A stretch of DNA of 64,000 nt from Kaistella polysaccharea (GTDB taxonomy: Bacteria; Bacteroidota; Bacteroidia; Flavobacteriales; Weeksellaceae). Shown here in pieces: positions 62,122-64,000 of the stretch. The notes beneath the pieces are model-generated. The model saw only the letters and a list, made by a program, of their open reading frames with translations. It did not search any database and was not told the origin of the DNA. The DNA lies in assembly GCF_020410745.1 (NCBI RefSeq), contig NZ_CP084528.1, positions 1,302,001 through 1,366,000 on the forward strand, written 5' to 3'. Both the position numbers and the translations under genes were made by a program. Position 1 is the stretch's first letter, and every line of letters starts with the position of its first letter.

Positions 62122-63066
62122 ATGGTAGAAAAAAATTATATTATTCTTGCTCACAAAAACCCGGAACAGATATTTCGCTTGATTCGGAGTTTAGATGACT
62201 CTTCGTCAAAGTTTTTCGTTCATGTTGATTTAAAAAGTGATTTAAGCAGTTTTGGTATTTTAGAAAGTTGTTCTAATATTTCAATTATTCCACAAAGAGA
62301 AAATTGCATTTGGGGTGATTTCTCAATTGTGAAAGCAACACTACATCTTCTAAAAAATGTTGTAGAATCTGGTAATAAAGGTTTTACAATCTTACTCAGC
62401 GGCCAGGATTATCCCATTAAATCACCGCAAAAATTAAATGATTTTTTAGGAATAAATAAAGAGTCAAATTTTATTGATATTCAAAAAGTTGAAGACAAAT
62501 GGAGTAAAAAAATGGTCCGCGATAAAATAGAACATTACCATTTTATTCATTCACAGGAAAGAGGTCACAGTAATAGTTACTCTCCTTTTTTCAGAAGTTC
62601 TCTCAAACAAAAATTCAGAACTCTATTTCATCTTTTGAAAGGTCGCCTGCCTTTTGAAACATTTCAAAAATTATTAGAATTACCGCAAAGAATTCCAGTA
62701 TTTACGCAACAATACGGCGGTTCTCAGTGGTGGGCTTTTAATGAAAAAACCACGGAAAATCTCAATTCTTACATTGAAAACAACTATCAGAAATTAGAAG
62801 ATTATTATCGTTTTACTTCAGCGCCAGATGAGATATTTTTCCATTCTGTACTGATGAATATTCTTTCCGCGGAGAAAAAGGATCATTTAAAACCTTCGCT
62901 AACTTATACCAATTGGGAACGTAAAAATTGCATTTTACCGGTAACTTTTGATACAAATGACCTCCAGGAACTTTCAGCTGTTGATCACTTTTTTGCCCGG
63001 AAATTTGACATTGATTACGATCAGGAAATCTTCAATTTAATTGACAACAAGCTTTTAAAAGATTAG
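62122..63066 (+). CDS. Glycosyltransferase family 14 (core-2/I-branching type)
   Basis: A 314-residue protein with the GT14 pattern: YIILAHKNPEQIFRLIRSL at the start, FFVHVDLKSD, CIWGDFSIVKATLHLL, LLSGQDYPIKS, QQYGGSQWWAFN and SAPDEIFFHSVLMN. Bacterial members transfer GlcNAc or xylose to surface glycans. It is nine bases after the GT90 gene and converges directly on the next gene, whose stop codon abuts its own. Confidence 0.9.
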   Translation: MVEKNYIILAHKNPEQIFRLIRSLDDSSSKFFVHVDLKSDLSSFGILESCSNISIIPQRENCIWGDFSIVKATLHLLKNVVESGNKGFTILLSGQDYPIKSPQKLNDFLGINKESNFIDIQKVEDKWSKKMVRDKIEHYHFIHSQERGHSNSYSPFFRSSLKQKFRTLFHLLKGRLPFETFQKLLELPQRIPVFTQQYGGSQWWAFNEKTTENLNSYIENNYQKLEDYYRFTSAPDEIFFHSVLMNILSAEKKDHLKPSLTYTNWERKNCILPVTFDTNDLQELSAVDHFFARKFDIDYDQEIFNLIDNKLLKD

Positions 63067-64000
63067 TTAGAGCACATTCCTGTTTAACCAACTGCTGAAC
63101 GAATATTGCTTTACAATTTCTGGCGGAAGAACTTTGTATTGAGAACTTAAAAATTCTGGCAAACTGCCCAAATCGTCATGACCTAAAATAAATATATTTT
63201 GTGGATCATAAAAGTCATAGTTCAGAACGGCCGTATTGTTTGTAATGATTTTTTTGGAATATTTTAGTGCTTCAAAAAATCGTAACGAAAGTCCATCATG
63301 CTCCACCACTTTAAAATCTAACAAAATTTTTGCTTTTTTTAAATGGGAAATATTAGCTTTAAAATCAAAATTATGCTTAAAGAATTTGATGTTTTTTTCG
63401 TTGATGGGAAGTGTGCTGGGATGATATTTAAGATTGACGTCAAATTCAACATCATATTTTTCAAGTTCGTGGACTATTGTAACGAGATCGTCGGCTCGTT
63501 CTACAATATAACTTCCGACATAATAAACAATTTTAGAATGCTCAAGATTTGGTGAATCATCATCATAATCGAAATAAAAATTGTCACACTTCTTTAAATT
63601 AGGATATTGATCTTTGTATTTTAGATAATCATTCTGGTCAAAAACCAGAAATTTTTCAAAGTAGTTGATGTAACCAAAAATATCGTCATATCGCTCTAAA
63701 CCATCCCACTGATAACCAACGACCTTCTTCCCAATTTTGAGCAGATGCTTCAAAGTTTCAATAGTAATGGTATCGGGACGAATGATTAAAATATAATCAA
63801 CACTATTAGGCCCAAGATGTTTAATTTTTTCTTCGACGCTATCCGAGTGGAATTGCCTGATGAGTTGTCGCTTATAATTTCTATTTCCGAAGAAATTTTT
63901 CTGCAAAAAATTGACTGCGCGATCCGTCGCACTTTTATAGTGAAATTCCTGTGGAATAAAGTAATTCAGGTGCAAACCAAACTTCTCGATGTTTTCGTTG
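63067..64000 (-). CDS. Glycosyltransferase-like protein, 5' end outside window
   Basis: The reading frame is open from 63067 to the right edge (311 codons visible) and has no plausible ATG near the edge, so the start is outside. Motifs are those of a CgeB-like or GT-B type protein: YILIIRPDTI, KKVVGYQWDGLERYDD, KIVYYVGSY, YHPSTLP and the C-terminal DGLSLRFFEALKYSKKIITNN, which contains the donor-binding Glu region. It probably works on the same surface glycan as its neighbours, from the opposite strand. Confidence 0.78.
   Translation of the reverse strand, partial: NENIEKFGLHLNYFIPQEFHYKSATDRAVNFLQKNFFGNRNYKRQLIRQFHSDSVEEKIKHLGPNSVDYILIIRPDTITIETLKHLLKIGKKVVGYQWDGLERYDDIFGYINYFEKFLVFDQNDYLKYKDQYPNLKKCDNFYFDYDDDSPNLEHSKIVYYVGSYIVERADDLVTIVHELEKYDVEFDVNLKYHPSTLPINEKNIKFFKHNFDFKANISHLKKAKILLDFKVVEHDGLSLRFFEALKYSKKIITNNTAVLNYDFYDPQNIFILGHDDLGSLPEFLSSQYKVLPPEIVKQYSFSSWLNRNVL

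Overview
The window is about 64 kb of AT-rich, gene-dense bacterial chromosome. The organism is almost certainly a member of Bacteroidota, class Flavobacteriia. The Chryseobacterium/Kaistella/Elizabethkingia group (Weeksellaceae) is the likeliest placement, though that is inference. Supporting signs are: many genes preceded by the Bacteroidota -7 promoter element TAnnTTTG, little Shine-Dalgarno signal, SprB repeats and type IX secretion (T9SS) sorting domains, a PafA-type alkaline phosphatase, clade II nosZ, and BtuG/DUF5074 and DUF3810/DUF5522/DUF4136 proteins. Most of the window is core chromosome. I see no prophage, integrase, insertion sequence, rRNA or CRISPR array.

Layout. 1-9 kb: a lipid-type ABC exporter (cut by the window edge), truA, a YfcE-like phosphoesterase, a Ppx/GppA phosphatase, cytidine deaminase, a DUF892 ferritin-like protein, an old-yellow-enzyme reductase, hemL and a glucosaminidase-LysM protein. 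9-14 kb: a D-cysteine desulfhydrase/ACC deaminase relative, a lone protein with a HEPN-like RX4H motif, small conserved flavobacterial proteins and pafA. This stretch and the truA upstream region carry three copies of a palindromic dispersed repeat. 14-26 kb: mdh, cysE-cysK, an Fpg/Nei glycosylase, a 923-residue SprB-repeat T9SS protein, PAP2, a nucleoid-associated protein and dnaK.

26-36 kb is the most coherent system: a clade II nitrous oxide reductase cluster. It has two lipoprotein cytochromes c (divergent), nosZ, a polytopic membrane protein, nosL, nosD, nosF and nosY, then a fasciclin lipoprotein, a 12-TM heme-copper-oxidase-like protein and a Crp/Fnr regulator. I find a shared operator, TATGAYTACGGTCAY (TGA-N6-TCA core), at four places in this region. 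Three of the four sites (one serving two divergent promoters) lie 33-35 bp from a -7 element, and the fourth is a tandem copy 21 bp further out. The arrangement reads as a regulon encoded next to its own regulator.

36-48 kb: ppk; a cobalamin riboswitch driving a BtuB-like TonB receptor and a BtuG-like surface lipoprotein; tRNA nucleotidyltransferase; GtrA-like protein; PlsC; an FHS-family sugar transporter; a DUF3810 zincin; and tRNA-Met. 48-64 kb: a TlpA-like thioredoxin, a small Pro/Gly-rich membrane protein, a T9SS sorting-domain protein, clpX, a HIT protein, greA, a Rieske-like lipoprotein lacking cluster ligands, dtd, an alpha/beta hydrolase, a DHH phosphoesterase, rpmH, ftsE, accA, gltX, a cupin and three glycosyltransferases, the last cut by the window edge.

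All functional calls come from reading motifs and family resemblance by eye. No database search was run.
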